A stretch of 64,000 bases of DNA from Lindgomyces ingoldianus (GCF_010093535.1 NW_022985167.1:1221335-1285334), one strand, 5' to 3'. Shown: positions 33,002-47,753, counted from the stretch's first letter. Made by a program: numbers and translations. The notes: generated from the letters alone by a model not told the origin.

Positions 33002-33898
33002 CTACCGACCAAATCCAGGCGGAAAGTTACCGCGCCCTTGTCCAGGAGGTCCTCCGAAAGGTGGTGGTCCACCTGGTCCACCAAAGCCCGCTGGGGGGCC
33101 TCCTGGAGGGAAACCAGCTACAACTACATTAGCATGAGTCAGAAGAAGAGAAGAGCTAGACTAACGTGGTCCTCCTGGTGGTCCTCCGCGTCCTGGTGCA
33201 AAACCCGGCGGTCCACCCAATCCTCCTGGAGGGCCAAAGCCAGCCGGGCCAGGTGGAAAGGCTCCTGGAAAGCTTGGTCCGGGTCCACCAACACCTGTAG
33301 GTGGTCCTGTTAGTCCGACAGGCAAGCCGCGACCTGCAGGTCGAGCAACACCTGATCCTGCCACCAAGGTAGCAGCTGTAGCTCCACCCGATGTGCTTGC
33401 GCCCAATCGAGAAGCGGGATCTGCTGGGGGAGGTCCATCGACGGCAAGAGACACGACATGGGCACCGCGGATGATTGTCAAGCCGATCGAACGCCGTTCT
33501 TCGGTTTCAACGGTGGGAGCACTACTTCCAGGAGCCGCCTTTTGCCTCCTTCGAGTACGACGGAATTCTTCGGTGTCGGCAAGGACCAGATTCATGTGCT
33601 ATGATACAAACATTAGGTCTAGGCGTGCTAGAAGTTGTAGAGACGCGCATACCTTATCAAAGGCAAGCATTTGTCCCGCCATTTGTCGTCCATCTAGTAG
33701 AGTGACCTTCATCCGATAATTGAGCTGCAGAAAGTGAGTCAAGGAAAATTGTGAGTGAGGAAATTGAGGGCGCTTACGAGGTTTTGCTGAATGTCAAGAA
33801 GTCAGTTGGCTCTATCCACAAGTCCTCTCTCAGGTCGAAGGTTGGAGTTGCTAGGCAGATTTACTTACCATTTTACCCTGTCTGTTTGCCCCCGCCAT
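33002..33898 (-). CDS. smb1: Small nuclear ribonucleoprotein SmB
   Basis: Five exons (33002-33117, 33166-33598, 33653-33724, 33778-33786, 33869-33898) encode 219 residues. Exon 2 is only 9 nt and codes Gln-Asn-Leu. The Sm fold is complete after splicing: MAGANRQGKMQNLLNYRMKV, DGRQMAGQMLAFDKHMNLVL (Sm1) and SIGLTIIRGAHVVSL (Sm2). The C-terminal half is Gly/Pro-rich with repeated PGG and GPP and ends GRGNFPPGFGR, as in SmB/B'. SmB is part of the heptameric ring on U1, U2, U4 and U5 snRNAs. It is divergent from the uL5 gene across about 290 bp. Confidence 0.95.
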
Positions 33899-34185
33899 GC
33901 TGTGTGCGTTTGCGTCCGAAGACGACTTCTGTGGTAGATGGTGGGTATGAAAGAGTGTGTGAGAACAAGCCCCTGCGCTGGCTTTTGGTGGGGTGCTGGG
34001 GGAGAGCTTGTTGTAGTCGGGGCGAGCATGAAGCTTTGCGGCGAAATGTTATGGCGGTTGGCCCAAGCGTCTCGGCTAGATCTTGGCAATTCCCACCACA
34101 ATCATTGAAGAATTATCGTGAACTCCAACCTCAGCGACCATCTCGACCATCGACTCTTCCCACTAACCTTTCCACAGCAATTGCA
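33899..34185. promoter_or_regulatory. Shared divergent promoter of SmB and ribosomal protein uL5
   Basis: This 287-bp stretch lies between two divergent, presumably strongly expressed genes. It includes a C/T-rich leader upstream of the ribosomal protein start, typical of fungal ribosomal protein genes. No specific motif is assigned. Confidence 0.45.
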
Positions 34186-34868
34186 ATGGTATGTGCAATC
34201 ACATCCTATCTCTTCTGAAGCGTGTGCTAAAGGAGTCCAGGCCGAAGGCAAAGCTTCCAACCCCATGCGGGAGCTCCGCATCCAGAAATTGGTTCTCAAC
34301 ATCTCAGTCGGCGAGAGTGGTGATCGTTTGACCCGAGCAGCCAAGGTGCTCGAACAGCTGAGCGGTCAGACTCCTGTCTATAGCAAGGCCAGATACACCG
34401 TCCGAACCTTCGGTATCAGGAGGAACGAAAAGTACACCACACTGTGGATGAAAGGAAAGGACATCTGGGCTAATGTCGTATCGCTAGGATTGCCGTCCAT
34501 GTCACCATTCGAGGCCCCAAGGCTGAGGAAATTCTTGAGCGCGGCCTGAAGGTCAAGGAATACGAATTGCGCAAGCGCAACTTCAGCGAGTCTGGTAACT
34601 TCGGCTTCGGTATCAGCGAGCACATCGACTTGGGTATCAAGTACGACCCAAGTATTGGGTACGTCTACAACATGACACACCCCTCTCTCGTCCCTAACTG
34701 ACTGTGGCAAGTATCTACGGCATGGACTTCTACTGCTGCATGACCCGGCCTGGCGAGCGCGTTGCTAAGCGAAGGCGATGCAAGAGCAAGATCGGTGCCT
34801 CCCACCGCATCAACCAGGTCGAGACTATTAAGTGGTACAAGAACCGATTCGAGGGTATCGTCCGATAA
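34186..34868 (+). CDS. rpl11: 60S ribosomal protein L11 (uL5)
   Basis: Four exons (34186-34188, 34241-34431, 34488-34658, 34712-34868) encode 173 residues. The first exon is the ATG alone, and the protein then reads [20 protein letters not shown]. It contains [57 protein letters not shown] and [20 protein letters not shown]. These are diagnostic of eukaryotic L11, which binds 5S rRNA with uL18 at the central protuberance. The introns are 52, 56 and 53 nt. Length matches the family. Confidence 0.97.
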
Positions 34869-37553
34869 GTGTGTCGACTAGTGATGGAGAATGGTATGGA
34901 AGTTTCAGCACAACAAACCAGCATATCCGGTCTCGGAGGGTGACCACGGAGTCCCGGTCTGTAACTACAAAAACGGGAAGCAAACTTGCGGCCTATCAAT
35001 GGAGCTGACCTCTCTCTTCTGGAGCGAGCGTCTTCGATCACATTACAATGGAGGCTTCACTTGGGTGAATGTTCCGCTTAACCATTGGTGATCTTCTCTA
35101 CTTGCCGTCGCGTGATCTTGTCCTTCAACCACCGCTCCTTTGCATGAGACACTCTCGCGCAGTGTCAAGGTAAGTCAACCATCCGATGTATCTCCCCTTC
35201 TCGTCGTCTCACAGATCTCACCATTCACCCGTATCCCAAAACCCCGACAGTGCTGCGCCGTCGGAACTTTCCCGTGCCGCATGATGTCAGCAATCCTTTG
35301 TTTCCATAAACATCAAAACAATTCCCAAGAACGCACTCCATCAAACAATTTCCAAACGCATTCCCTTTATCTGCATTATAAAACAGCCTCACTGCATCGG
35401 CGAACGACTACGCCATAAAGACTAGCTTTGTCAATCAGCCTCGATATTCCAAATCTCTGATATCTATCAATAGCGACCCTATTGCTGCAACCGAGACCCA
35501 AAAGTAGACCTACATACACTAGACTACATACCTACTGTGTACATCACTTGTCTCTGATCTTATTTGATCACGCCAGCCATATGGTCTGAAAGGCACTAGC
35601 GCCTTGCATTTCCGTGGTTCTTCTACCTACTCACCCGTGCTTCCCTATCCCGTGGATGTGACATGTCGGATTTCGCATCTACGTATATCTAGCCTGCGTG
35701 CGAATTGACTCAAAACCGCTCGCCACTACGGATCCAAGTCTTGGATATGTTGACACGCGGCGCGCCGTGGACTGGTGCTGACATATACAGCGTACCTTCA
35801 ATGGATGCTTTTTGATGTTCAAAACAAGTGCTTATTCCCCGCTTCTGTTATAATCTGATACGTATGTACAAAACCTATGACGGCTTTGGTAGATATTTAT
35901 TGGGGGCCTGGAGGCCTTATTATGGTACGTGGTTCCTTACGACGAAAGGTTTTATGCAGGTGACCAATGTTTGATGATCCTCGAGACCGCTTCCTAACTT
36001 TGCTTTGCTTTGCTTTGCCACACAGGTACAGATGTTGGTGGTGGTGCAGTGTCTCAGGGTTATAATGACCACTTGTTCGATAACAGCCTATCCTTTTCAC
36101 TAAATAATTGGATGAGAATACGTATGTTGAAGGTCCTTTTTGAGGGGGCATGAGGGATTCTTGGTAGGAAAACTGGGTGAGTTGATGGATCGATTTTAGG
36201 GAGAACCAAAAATACAGGACTCGAAGAAGTTCAATGGGGGTGCATATCGCAGGCGATTGGTCCATCTTCACCTTCATTTCTGTCTTCTTTCTAACAATTC
36301 GGCGAAAATCACATTAGGCATTAGGCGTAGTTTTGGGAGCAGCAATTATTAATTTCTAGCATCTAGCAAATCAATCAAGTCAAGTGAAAGGAAACTAGAC
36401 TTATTCTCTGTCGGTCTTTCTCTCTTTGCTCATCGCGTGTAACATCTGATTTCCCACCGAGAGCCAATCGCCAACGACCTTGTAACTGGACCGAGACCAC
36501 CAAAAGCCGCATATCCAACGGCGTACAATGCCCTTGCCCGAACCACTGTCCACTTCTTCCCTCCCTCCCCTGCTGCCGCTGCGAACCCAACCCAACAACC
36601 CAGCTCCTCGTTCCAGGCTCGCAACACGAGTGTGCGGCTAGCCGCCCGGGAATGCAACGGGAACGCACTTGATACATGTACCGGGCGGCTGCACAGTTGA
36701 CATATCTCTGGGCCGGTCGCATAATGGGCGGTTCGAGCCGGTGCGGTTGCGTCTCTAGTTCGGCTTGGATGTGGGGAGAGAGGCGGTTGTTTAGGGCTAG
36801 GAAATTGGGAGTGGGGGGATGGTTTGGGAGGCAATAGCGCCTCGTCTCAAGAGAAGTGTGATGAGATTGTGGTTTGGCGAGACGCTGGGTGCTGGATGGA
36901 GAGTGTGATAGTTTGATTATTTTCAGATCAGACTGAGGGTGTATTGAAGCGTAGATCACGGAAATTAGAGTGAGGGAGTGTGGGGGAAATGGATAGGAGG
37001 CGTATGTAATGCGCAGGCAGAAAATGGATACGGGAAGGGAGACCTTTCAGAACTGAGTAGAGCAAATCTTCGTGTCAATGCAGCAGGAAGGATGATGTTG
37101 TGTCAAGTTTTTTTGTAATCATTGTCTGATCTGATAGGTAGATTTCAGTTCTGCCATCTTCCCAAAAATCGATTCTCATACGCTTCGATTAGACACTTTG
37201 TACAACGTGCGTGCTGACAGGATATCGCCTTCATCTCATCTCTTTCATACTCCCCTTTTCGTTTCGCTACATATGTATTCGAGAGACAAGAATAGACTTC
37301 CCAAGGTATCAAGCAAAACCCAGCGTTTCGCCCACCAACAACACCGGAAAGGAAAAGGAATTATCAACGAGAGAGTAGATGAGGACTCAAACTCAAAGAA
37401 AAATGTGAAAAGAAAAAGGGGCCGAGGCCAGTAGTGTGAATCATGTACATGTTATTCCACCCAGCCATGCACTAGGGCCTAGATGAGAATAGTGAGAAAC
37501 GAAAACGCTAACCCGTGGCTATGCAGCAATGACATCGAAATTGGATTTTTGTT
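34869..37553. other. Long gene-free interval (2.7 kb)
   Basis: I see no convincing gene here. Overlapping minus-strand frames at 36375-36959 cover the same GC-rich bases in two frames and lack family resemblance. A TTTGC triplication occurs near 36000. Intergenic AT-rich patches lie at 36300-36400 and 37080-37140. No tRNA-like A and B box pair was noticed. Confidence 0.4.
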
Positions 37554-39170
37554 TTACTGGTGATTTCTTGTCACGCTAGGACCGAAGTCAAAACCTTGTG
37601 CGGTAGGTGTTGGCTGTGGTTGATGTGACGGTGAAGCCAACGGTGTAGCATATGAGCCAGGAATGGGCACGGCTGCGTATTGCTGTTCGCCCGGTGCTGC
37701 GGGTACGTGATCGTTTTGCCTCTCGACGAAGCCTGGGGAGAGTGGGGGCGATGCGGTGCCTGTCCTTGGAGGAGCATCAAATCCGTCTTGTTCCACCTTA
37801 GGAGTTGCGCCTTGGATGCGGATTGGCGGTGCTTGGAGAGCGAAGGGCTGTGGTTGGACGATTGTGCGTGCATATTGCGCCTGCACTGATTCGCTCTCGC
37901 CGTTCTCGGCAGCGGAATGAGGGTCTACGTAATTTGGGTGACCAGGTGGTGGACGCCAGCCGCCAGAGCGAGGGGACATAGGACCAAATCCTGGGGTGTT
38001 GGGAGCGGATTGCGAGCGCAGTTGAGCGAGGTAGAGATCAGAACGAGCCTTGTCACGGACGGCCATGGACTTCCTGAGCTTGCGCTTCGACCAGAAGCGG
38101 AAGAAGACGATGGCGTAGATAATGATGCATAGGGTTTCGATCACCACTTCGATGATGCAGCAAACGAGGGCCCAGTTCTGCATATTTCGTTAGTATTGAC
38201 TATCAGGATTTTGGGCTATTGCATTTTGCATTGCTTACCTGGAGACGGCAGACGAGAGCGTAAGAAACATCGTCCTCGAAAAGATGTTTCCGCTTGTTCT
38301 CCACACATGACCAGCCCCACATATCCTTGCCCTTGCCTTGAGATTTGCTCTGGTTTAAGATGCCGGCGCCAACTGCCCACATGATGATACTGAAAATGAA
38401 GAAGCCAATAGCAAAGATGGTGTAGTACGCTGCCACCTTCTCTGCTTTCCTGTGGCCTCCCCTCGAGTAGGCGATTAGAACGACAATGGACATGAATAGC
38501 GAGATACAGGCGATAACGAGGAGCGTGACTTGCGGCCATATTGCCGTTTTGGCGGCCCATGGTGGGAGGTTATTTCTCGGCGGAAGGTGTTTTGTGGCGT
38601 TGAAGATTGAGAAAGCGGTTGCAAGCATGGAAAGGACGATCAGACTGCAGGCAAAGTTGATCCCTCGCAGGAATATCTTTGCCACTCGTACCCTCAACTT
38701 CACTTTCTGTTTGTTGTTAGCTTATTCTACAGGGGAAGAAGGGTAGTACATACCAAATCCTTTGCTTGCTCCTTCTCTGTCAAGGCTTCCCTCTTCTCCA
38801 AAATCTGCTCTTCTCGGAAGGTGGGGCTGAGGATCATGGTCTCGGTAGTCCGCGGTGGAGCACCAGGCGATTTCATGGCACTCTTTAGAGGAGTCATGGG
38901 GGTTGGCGGAGGCAGATACTTCTTGTCTGTCTCCTCCATCTCGACACTTTGGACGTAGCCGAAGCCTACGTCGGAAACCTGGGGTTGCGGTTTGTAGTGG
39001 TTAGTGGGCAGATCCGCGAACGGGGATCTCGCGTCGATGGGCGAGTAGACGGAAGTAGCTTCAGCAAAGCGGGCTGTGCGTGGTGTCTTTAGTGACGGGG
39101 CGAGCGAGTCTTGCGAGTTTCGTTTGGAGGCGACGGTAACTGTGGTGGTCTTCTTATCGTTGGCGGCCAT
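37554..39170 (-). CDS. Four-TM membrane protein, probable HAM-8-like hyphal fusion protein
   Basis: Three exons (37554-38177, 38239-38706, 38754-39170) encode 502 residues. The N-terminal about 140 residues are cytosolic and polar (ARFAEATSVYSPIDARSPFA, PMTPLKSAMKSPGAPPRT). Four hydrophobic spans follow between about 150 and 320 (INFACSLIVLSMLATAFSIF, VTLLVIACISLFMSIVVLIA, YTIFAIGFFIFSIIMWAVGA, VCCIIEVVIETLCIIIYAIV). The tail is Pro/Gln-rich and disordered. From memory this matches proteins named hyphal anastomosis-8, a plasma-membrane factor for cell fusion in Neurospora; the identity needs a search. A 5' UTR intron at about 39172-39551 with a GTGAGT donor is likely, placing the promoter farther upstream. 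Confidence 0.85.
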
Positions 39171-41795
39171 TCTAAGACTAATCCGTTCACAAGAGCAGAT
39201 GATGACGCGAGAGTCTCATCAAGTGGGGGGGGGGAGGGACGGTGGGAAGAAAAGAATGGATGGGAAAGATAGAAATGTCTACGGAAGACAGCAACTTGGA
39301 TCAAGCCCAGCTTTGACAAGTCGCAGCACGCACACACAGCAAAGGTGTTGGAAAGAGACAAAAGCGAAGACGCACACAAGTATTACAATAAGAGAGGCCT
39401 GCTGTCGAGAGAAGAGAGGAGAGGTGGGACTTGAGGGCGAAGCGCTGGCCTTTTGTCTGGGTGGGCGCTTCGAGAAGCGACTGGCAGATTTGGGAATGAA
39501 GAGCACGGATTGAGGTGGAGAGAGTCGGAATAAAGGCTGGCGGGTACTCACCAACGTCTAAATGTATGGCGCCAATGAAGCGTGCTGCACGAGGCCGTCA
39601 CAGGCGCTGATAGGCTGGAGGGGGAGACGAGCATGTAGCAATGGCGCAAAAGTGGGAGGAGGAGTGGTGGCCCAGAAATAGACGCCCGGTTGAAAGCAAT
39701 AAACGATTAGAAAAGGTTGCGCTTCCAGACCGGCGACACTGCAGCGCGACGAGCAGAGGGTGCTGACGGACTGCTGATGAGCCGTCTGGCAGGCGTAAGC
39801 AGGGTTACGTAGGTGTCTAGATGAATGAAGTGGGATAGGTAGTGAAGCTGGTGCTGGTGCTGGCGTTGCCGTCGCCGTCGTATAAGTTACCTCTGTCTTG
39901 TTTGAACAGCCTCACGGCTTGGGGGGCTTCCGCGAGGGACGGGGATTGAGGTGGAAGGGAATTGCGCTCGCTGCCACCTCGTGCACTCGGACAAGAAGGA
40001 CGTGCCCAGGCTCGAGGACTCTTCTGGCGTTGTGAGCCAGGAGTCTGGGGATGGTGAGGCCCAATGAAGCCTGCAGTCTTCGCGCTGGGAGGGCGCGGGA
40101 GTCGCACAGAGTGGAGGGGGGCTAGCGACAGGTGTTTCGACACAGCAGTAGGCGGGCCAATCGGCGGGCCACAAGACCCTGCAGCATAAACAGAACAAAG
40201 GCTCGGCGGCAGCGCTTGCATAAGGCACCCCGCCAATCGCTGCCCAGATCTGCGAGCGCGAGTGAATGGCCGCCGCCACCCCGCCCTCCAGTCTCCCCCG
40301 CCAGCGACGACTCGCCGCGGGACTGCAGTCTTGCTTCATGCAACAATGTGACAACGCGACGATGACCCTCGCGCTCTCGCTCGTAGACTCCTGCTCCTCA
40401 CAGTGCATAAAGGTAAGGGCATCCCTCTGTCCGCCTGCAATTGCTCATTGCCCCCATCATCAGCGTAGATTAATTGCCTCTCTACCAAGAGTTTGCCTGT
40501 CAGCCCTTATCACTCAGCGAGCGGGCAGCCGTCGTCGGCACATCCCCGAAGGATGGCAGATGCGTCTAAGGCATAACCGCCATCAAATTTGTGTGCGTCA
40601 ACCGCTGCTATTTTCCAAGGCTGTCCGGCCTCCACTAAAATGACCCAATCCTAGCCTAGTCGTGGCAATACTTCTTGAAAGACGGTTATTTTGTGCGCTT
40701 TCTACCCATCCCCTCCCCCCCCCCAGTCTCGACCTAACCTGTTCGGCGCACTTCCGTTTTGGTCCCGTTTCGTTTTTTCGTTGGCGGCTATTTTTGGGTC
40801 CATGCTGCATCTGACCAGTGATTTGCCTCTGCATCTGGGTCCGCTTGCCAGCATCGCAATCGATGATCTCTCTTGGGTGTGCTGGCGAATCCTTCCGCAA
40901 ATCTTCTATCCTCCAGTTAGCAATATCTCATGCCACCATGTCGTGAACACCAGAATCCTTCAATGTATCCACTGCGAAAGCGGCGAAGAAAATTTCTCGC
41001 CCAACCTACCTCCAACACTAACTGAAAACGCCGCAGGCAGAGGCCCGTCCCTCCCGCAGCCACGGAGCCGATGCTGAGATGCAGGTCCGTTTCCCACCAC
41101 CTCAATCCTTCTGCTGCTGCTCCTCACCATCCTCATCTCTGTACCCCGTGCTTACAACATGCTATGTTTATTCTTGTCTGTCCGCCGGGCACCTGGGCCA
41201 GGTGTTCATTCACGCTCACGCCCAGATCTGCAGCAACGCACATGTTTCCGAACACAGTTTCGAAACATTTTAACCCTCTTTCGGACCTCGCCTCCCACTT
41301 CTCACTATCTCCCTTGTCCAATTTACATTGCCCTGCAGCAGTCGATAGTATGTCCGTTCTGTAATGGCCTTCACTTCCTCGTGGCATGCTCACAGAATAG
41401 TCTCCGAAGTACCATGTTCATCATGACAAGAATAGTAAAATCAATATTAAGGATCTAGAATCTAGCAGGAAATACCAAAATATCAAATGAATAACAGCAA
41501 AAGTAGTCCTCGCTTGCGGAATCGAGATGCAGGTACATACCTTTACCCCCAACTCACCAACACAACGCAAGAACAAATATGGCCGAAGGAGCTTTAAGCA
41601 TGCCAAGGTCAAGGTTTTTCAGATATGCCCGAAGCACGAACATAACACCGTGCGTTGCGCAGCGCATCTATCGAATCCCCCAGACTCAGGATCCTTTTTT
41701 CCAAATGTCCCTTGTCGCTGAGTTCTTTAAACACCATCTTGCGTCGCCGATCTATTTCCGGGTGGTTCCATTCCCTGCTGCGACAGAAGTTAGCC
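39171..41795. other. Long intergenic region upstream of the HAM-8-like gene (2.6 kb)
   Basis: The proximal 380 bp look like a 5' UTR intron (acceptor at 39172, donor at 39551, minus strand). A G10 run lies at about 39226 and a C10 run at about 40720. GGTGCT repeats occur near 39848. The many frames at 39817-40646 overlap on both strands in GC-rich DNA and are not convincing genes. The length would suit a heavily regulated gene or an unrecognised transcript. Confidence 0.4.
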
Positions 41796-43688
41796 TTACT
41801 TGTACTCCTGCAAGACGTCATCGTAAGGCTGATAGAACCTCGTGTCCCTGATTGCCGTCTTCCCCCTGGTAGTACCAGATCTATTTCCATGGTTGAGCCT
41901 CCCAGAGAACAGGGGAGCCAGCTCCCGATCCACGTCCATGTCCTGACACTCTTCGTCGTCGTCCGCAAACTCATACCGCAGCCTTTGGGTTTGGGTAGAT
42001 GGCCCTGGTTCTTGGGCTGTCACGCGTGGGGTTCGCGGCTTGTATGTTGTTTCGGCGCAATAGTTACGACAACCTCGTGCTATGTCCTGTGGTTGTGGTG
42101 CTGGCTGCAGCTGGGGATTTGTGGATGGGTATTTATAGTCGTCTTCGTCGACACCTTGACAACCAAAGCTAACGTCAGAATCCTCGGAATTGTTTCTCCT
42201 TCTAGTTTGAGCAGAGCGGTTGTGAAATAGCTTACCTAGATTCAATATGTCAGTGCGGTGGTACCTAGCGTTGCCCTTCAGAGGCTCCACCAGACGTTTT
42301 GGCCGAAATGGAGGATATTCTTTTCTTTTGATCTCGCTCACAGCCGTCCGATGCAAGAGCGCAACACCATTCTTCATGGGGAGTGAGATAGCTGCCGCCG
42401 GTCCCCCGACACCTCCACTCTCGACGGCAATGTTTGCGGTGCGGGTATCAGTCGACATCATTGGAAGAGGTGCAGATATCTTTGCTTTGAGCTTTTGCTG
42501 TCGACGAATAAAACCTCTGTTAGTATCTGTTTCATCATGTTTGAGGAGAGATCCTGGCCAGCATGTGCCTATATTGCCCTTCTCTTGCTTTGGGTCCTTG
42601 CGGTTCAGTTTGGGACTTTGCATATCTTCGAGGGTGAGGAACTTCCGTTCTCTGTATTCAGGGAGGGATAGGAAGTTACTCACAGGGCTCTTAGATTTTG
42701 GAATCGGTGCTGGTGGAGGTGGAGGCGGAATATGCTGCTGTGACCTACCCTTTCGTGATCTAGGCGTCATGTCAAGTTGTGGGACAGGCGGGAGAGGCTT
42801 TAAGGTATCTACATATCGTTGAGTGAGTCCTGCACCGGAGTCATACTGAACGCTAAGAGACGCTGCTAGCGGTGCTTCCATGTACGAAGGCGACCGACAC
42901 CGCTGGCTATCCTCAAACACTCGGTGCTTTCCTTTTCCTTTTTGAGTATCGCTCTGGGGGAAGGTTTTGGGCGAGACCTCATTGTCAGAGTCCAGGTTGT
43001 ATGGGAGCCCAGACATTGAATCCTTCTGGCCGGAACAAGGCGTGTCTGGCAATTGACGATTAAGATCCGGCTTAATGTCCTTGGGGTTTGGTGATCGCCG
43101 TTGCTCGTAAAATATATCCTTCTGTTCCTGTGCCTGTTTCTTTGCCTCTTTCACCTTGCCTCTCTTTTGAATGCCTGCCCAAAATGTCTGGCCTTCTCCT
43201 TTTGGACCAGCATGGTAAATCTCCCGCGTCCTATGACAAAAAAGAAAAAGACTAGCAAAACTATCACTGGTTGGGTTATTTGTATGTTTCCCTTCAGTTT
43301 CCTCTTTCTTGCATTTCTTATTTTTTGACTTTTCTGCAGTTCTAGAGGGTAGGGAAAGGATGAACGGTGTAACTGGAGTCCCTGTAAGTACTAAGGATGG
43401 CTTTCTACCTACAATGGGCTTGTTAGGATCGCAGACGGTCGGGCGCCATCGGTAGCCAGAAGGTGAGCTTGATAGTTCTGCACCAGAATGTTCTTGCTCG
43501 ATTTTGCCATAGATTGAGGCTACTTGGCTTTCTGGATGCTGAGATTCTCTGACCACTTGAACGGGGCGTTGAGGGCCTACGATTATGTTTTCCACTCGCA
43601 TTCCTCCACTATTATTAGTATTTCGCTCCATAATCATATGGTTTTGTGAAAAAGGGTTCTTAACCGCCCGTGGACTAGTATTTCCCAT
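41796..43688 (-). CDS. Orphan proline-rich basic protein of unknown function
   Basis: A 630-residue frame starts at the first ATG, MGNTSPRAVKNPF. It is open a further 87 bp upstream without an ATG, so an upstream exon is possible. No domain is recognisable. Features are a Trp-containing block WRPTVCDPNKPIVGRKPSLV, a lysine-rich stretch KSKNKKCKKEETEGK, a proline run (seven of eight residues near HIPPPPPPAP), and a final acidic part DDDEECQDMDVDRELAPLF. GTAAGC near 42233 and TTTTTTGTCATAG near 43232 (minus strand) could be splice sites, so the true model may be shorter. It is probably a lineage-restricted protein. Such a long open frame in this composition is unlikely by chance. Confidence 0.5.
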   Translation of the reverse strand: MGNTSPRAVKNPFSQNHMIMERNTNNSGGMRVENIIVGPQRPVQVVRESQHPESQVASIYGKIEQEHSGAELSSSPSGYRWRPTVCDPNKPIVGRKPSLVLTGTPVTPFILSLPSRTAEKSKNKKCKKEETEGKHTNNPTSDSFASLFLFCHRTREIYHAGPKGEGQTFWAGIQKRGKVKEAKKQAQEQKDIFYEQRRSPNPKDIKPDLNRQLPDTPCSGQKDSMSGLPYNLDSDNEVSPKTFPQSDTQKGKGKHRVFEDSQRCRSPSYMEAPLAASLSVQYDSGAGLTQRYVDTLKPLPPVPQLDMTPRSRKGRSQQHIPPPPPPAPIPKSKSPVSNFLSLPEYRERKFLTLEDMQSPKLNRKDPKQEKGNIGTCWPGSLLKHDETDTNRGFIRRQQKLKAKISAPLPMMSTDTRTANIAVESGGVGGPAAAISLPMKNGVALLHRTAVSEIKRKEYPPFRPKRLVEPLKGNARYHRTDILNLGKLFHNRSAQTRRRNNSEDSDVSFGCQGVDEDDYKYPSTNPQLQPAPQPQDIARGCRNYCAETTYKPRTPRVTAQEPGPSTQTQRLRYEFADDDEECQDMDVDRELAPLFSGRLNHGNRSGTTRGKTAIRDTRFYQPYDDVLQEYK

Positions 43689-45211
43689 AGCTAGCAAATG
43701 ATTTAGAGTGTGTTTATCAATTGTTTCGATACCGTATGTAAGAATGGCTTTTTCGTGAATGGTCAATAGCTTCAAAATGTGTGGCTCGTGACTAACCGAT
43801 TAAGTAAGGGTTAATTTTATAAGCGCAATATCTTGCGGTCGATGTAGGGAAGGGGGAGTTAAGACATAGAACTATTGTATTTAACAGTGGCAAGGGGACA
43901 AAGAAATAGTAAGGGCGTTGCGTTGACAGAACCATTCGAGCAACACCTTCCCTTTCTTCGGATACGATGGAACAATCGGACAAAGACGTGTTTGTTTGAT
44001 CGCGTTCATCCCCTGCTTCTTGTTACCACACTTACATGAACAATGTATTGTGCTTAGCTGAAATGGCCCCTTCGACATGGCCTAAGATTCCTCGGGATCT
44101 GCCAGCCATAAAAGATACCAGACGAAAAGAAGGTGATGACATGGCATTCCTGAGAAAGGAACTGAACTTAAGGAAGCTAGAGGGAGATTTGGTTTTGGGT
44201 GACGCTACAACCTTATCTATACCACCTCAAAAAAAGGTGGTGCCTATCATACATTAATGATGGGGAGTATCCAAATTACCAAACCTTAGCCAAGGATTGG
44301 AGAAAGCGTCAAAAGGGATGCAACCCTTTGTTTAAATTAGATCCTCGCCGTGTTCTGTTGTAAGCAGTAGTGGTAGAACATGTTCATACCGCGAGCCACA
44401 TGAGTGGACACATGGTGTTCTACTACTTTCCGTCAAAGGGGGAAATCGGAGGGAATCTTGACATATTGTTCTAGAATATCACCGACGTCGGTGGTGGCAA
44501 CATGATGGATCTTCCTGTCGTCACTCTTTGCAAGACTCGAGAGGAAAGATATACCCAAAAGTCAGTTTCGTCAGACGGCAAGCAAAGTAAATAATATCTC
44601 ATAGATAATTTTAGATCGATATAAGAGGAAAAGCTACCAAGGGAGGTTTGGAAACATTGAAATCCAGATTCAGCAGATTTCTAGACATATTAGGAGTCAA
44701 TCATTTCCCAAGGACTAAAACAACGCTGTAGCAGGGAGGGACATGTCCGCTTCATCTTGAGCCTCAGCGAAGGATGGAAAGAAAAACTTCCTAGTGTATT
44801 ATCCTCACCATCCTCGGTAATCCCATGTAGTGAAAAAGGCAATATCGAAGAATGCGGTGGCCTTGAGGATCTCTTGAAGTCGAGGATAAGTGAAGTCACG
44901 TGCGTGAGCTTACCGTGTTCAGAAAGAGCAGAACTACATGTCCCCTTGAAGGTCAAGCTAGCACTACGGCTTCAAACCCCTATGAAACTCTGCCAACGAG
45001 TTTTGGAACTGCAATGCGTCGTTGAAGTTGTTGCACGCTGGGATTCTCTATCTGAAGTTGTATCGGAACTGTTCTTTTTGAATCCGTCGCCCCCCTTGCC
45101 TTCTCTTCGTTCATGCCATTCTGTCATTCCCCATTCGATGGCACTAGCTCAGTCTTTGCCTCTGCAGCCCTCCGAATTCCGCGTCCCGAAGCGTTGCCTA
45201 CTTGGTATACT
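43689..45211. other. Intergenic, 1.5 kb, nothing recognised
   Basis: No gene is evident. There is a short perfect hairpin (CCACCT with AGGTGG) at about 44222-44240. An imperfect inverted repeat around GTAGTGGTAGAACA and TGTTCTACTAC lies at about 44364-44425. Confidence 0.4.

Positions 45212-47753
<2,542 letters not shown>

Noticed and set aside
36715..36760. Possible tRNA T-arm around GGTTCGAGCC
   Set aside because: The flanking stem does not pair and there is no A box or cloverleaf.
36375..36959. Minus-strand frames of 194 and 134 codons
   Set aside because: They overlap in different frames on the same GC-rich DNA, show no domain or family resemblance, and have no codon-level sign of being real.
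39817..40408. Overlapping frames of 139 and 173 codons on the minus strand
   Set aside because: The composition is low-complexity Ser/Pro/Arg in several frames at once, typical of GC-rich non-coding DNA.
43689..43775. N-terminal extension of the orphan protein
   Set aside because: The upstream part begins with TTG and has no ATG. It may be an exon, but there is no supported start.
44364..44425. Imperfect inverted repeat with GTAGTGGTAGAACA
   Set aside because: The arms are mismatched and no element features flank them; it is probably chance.
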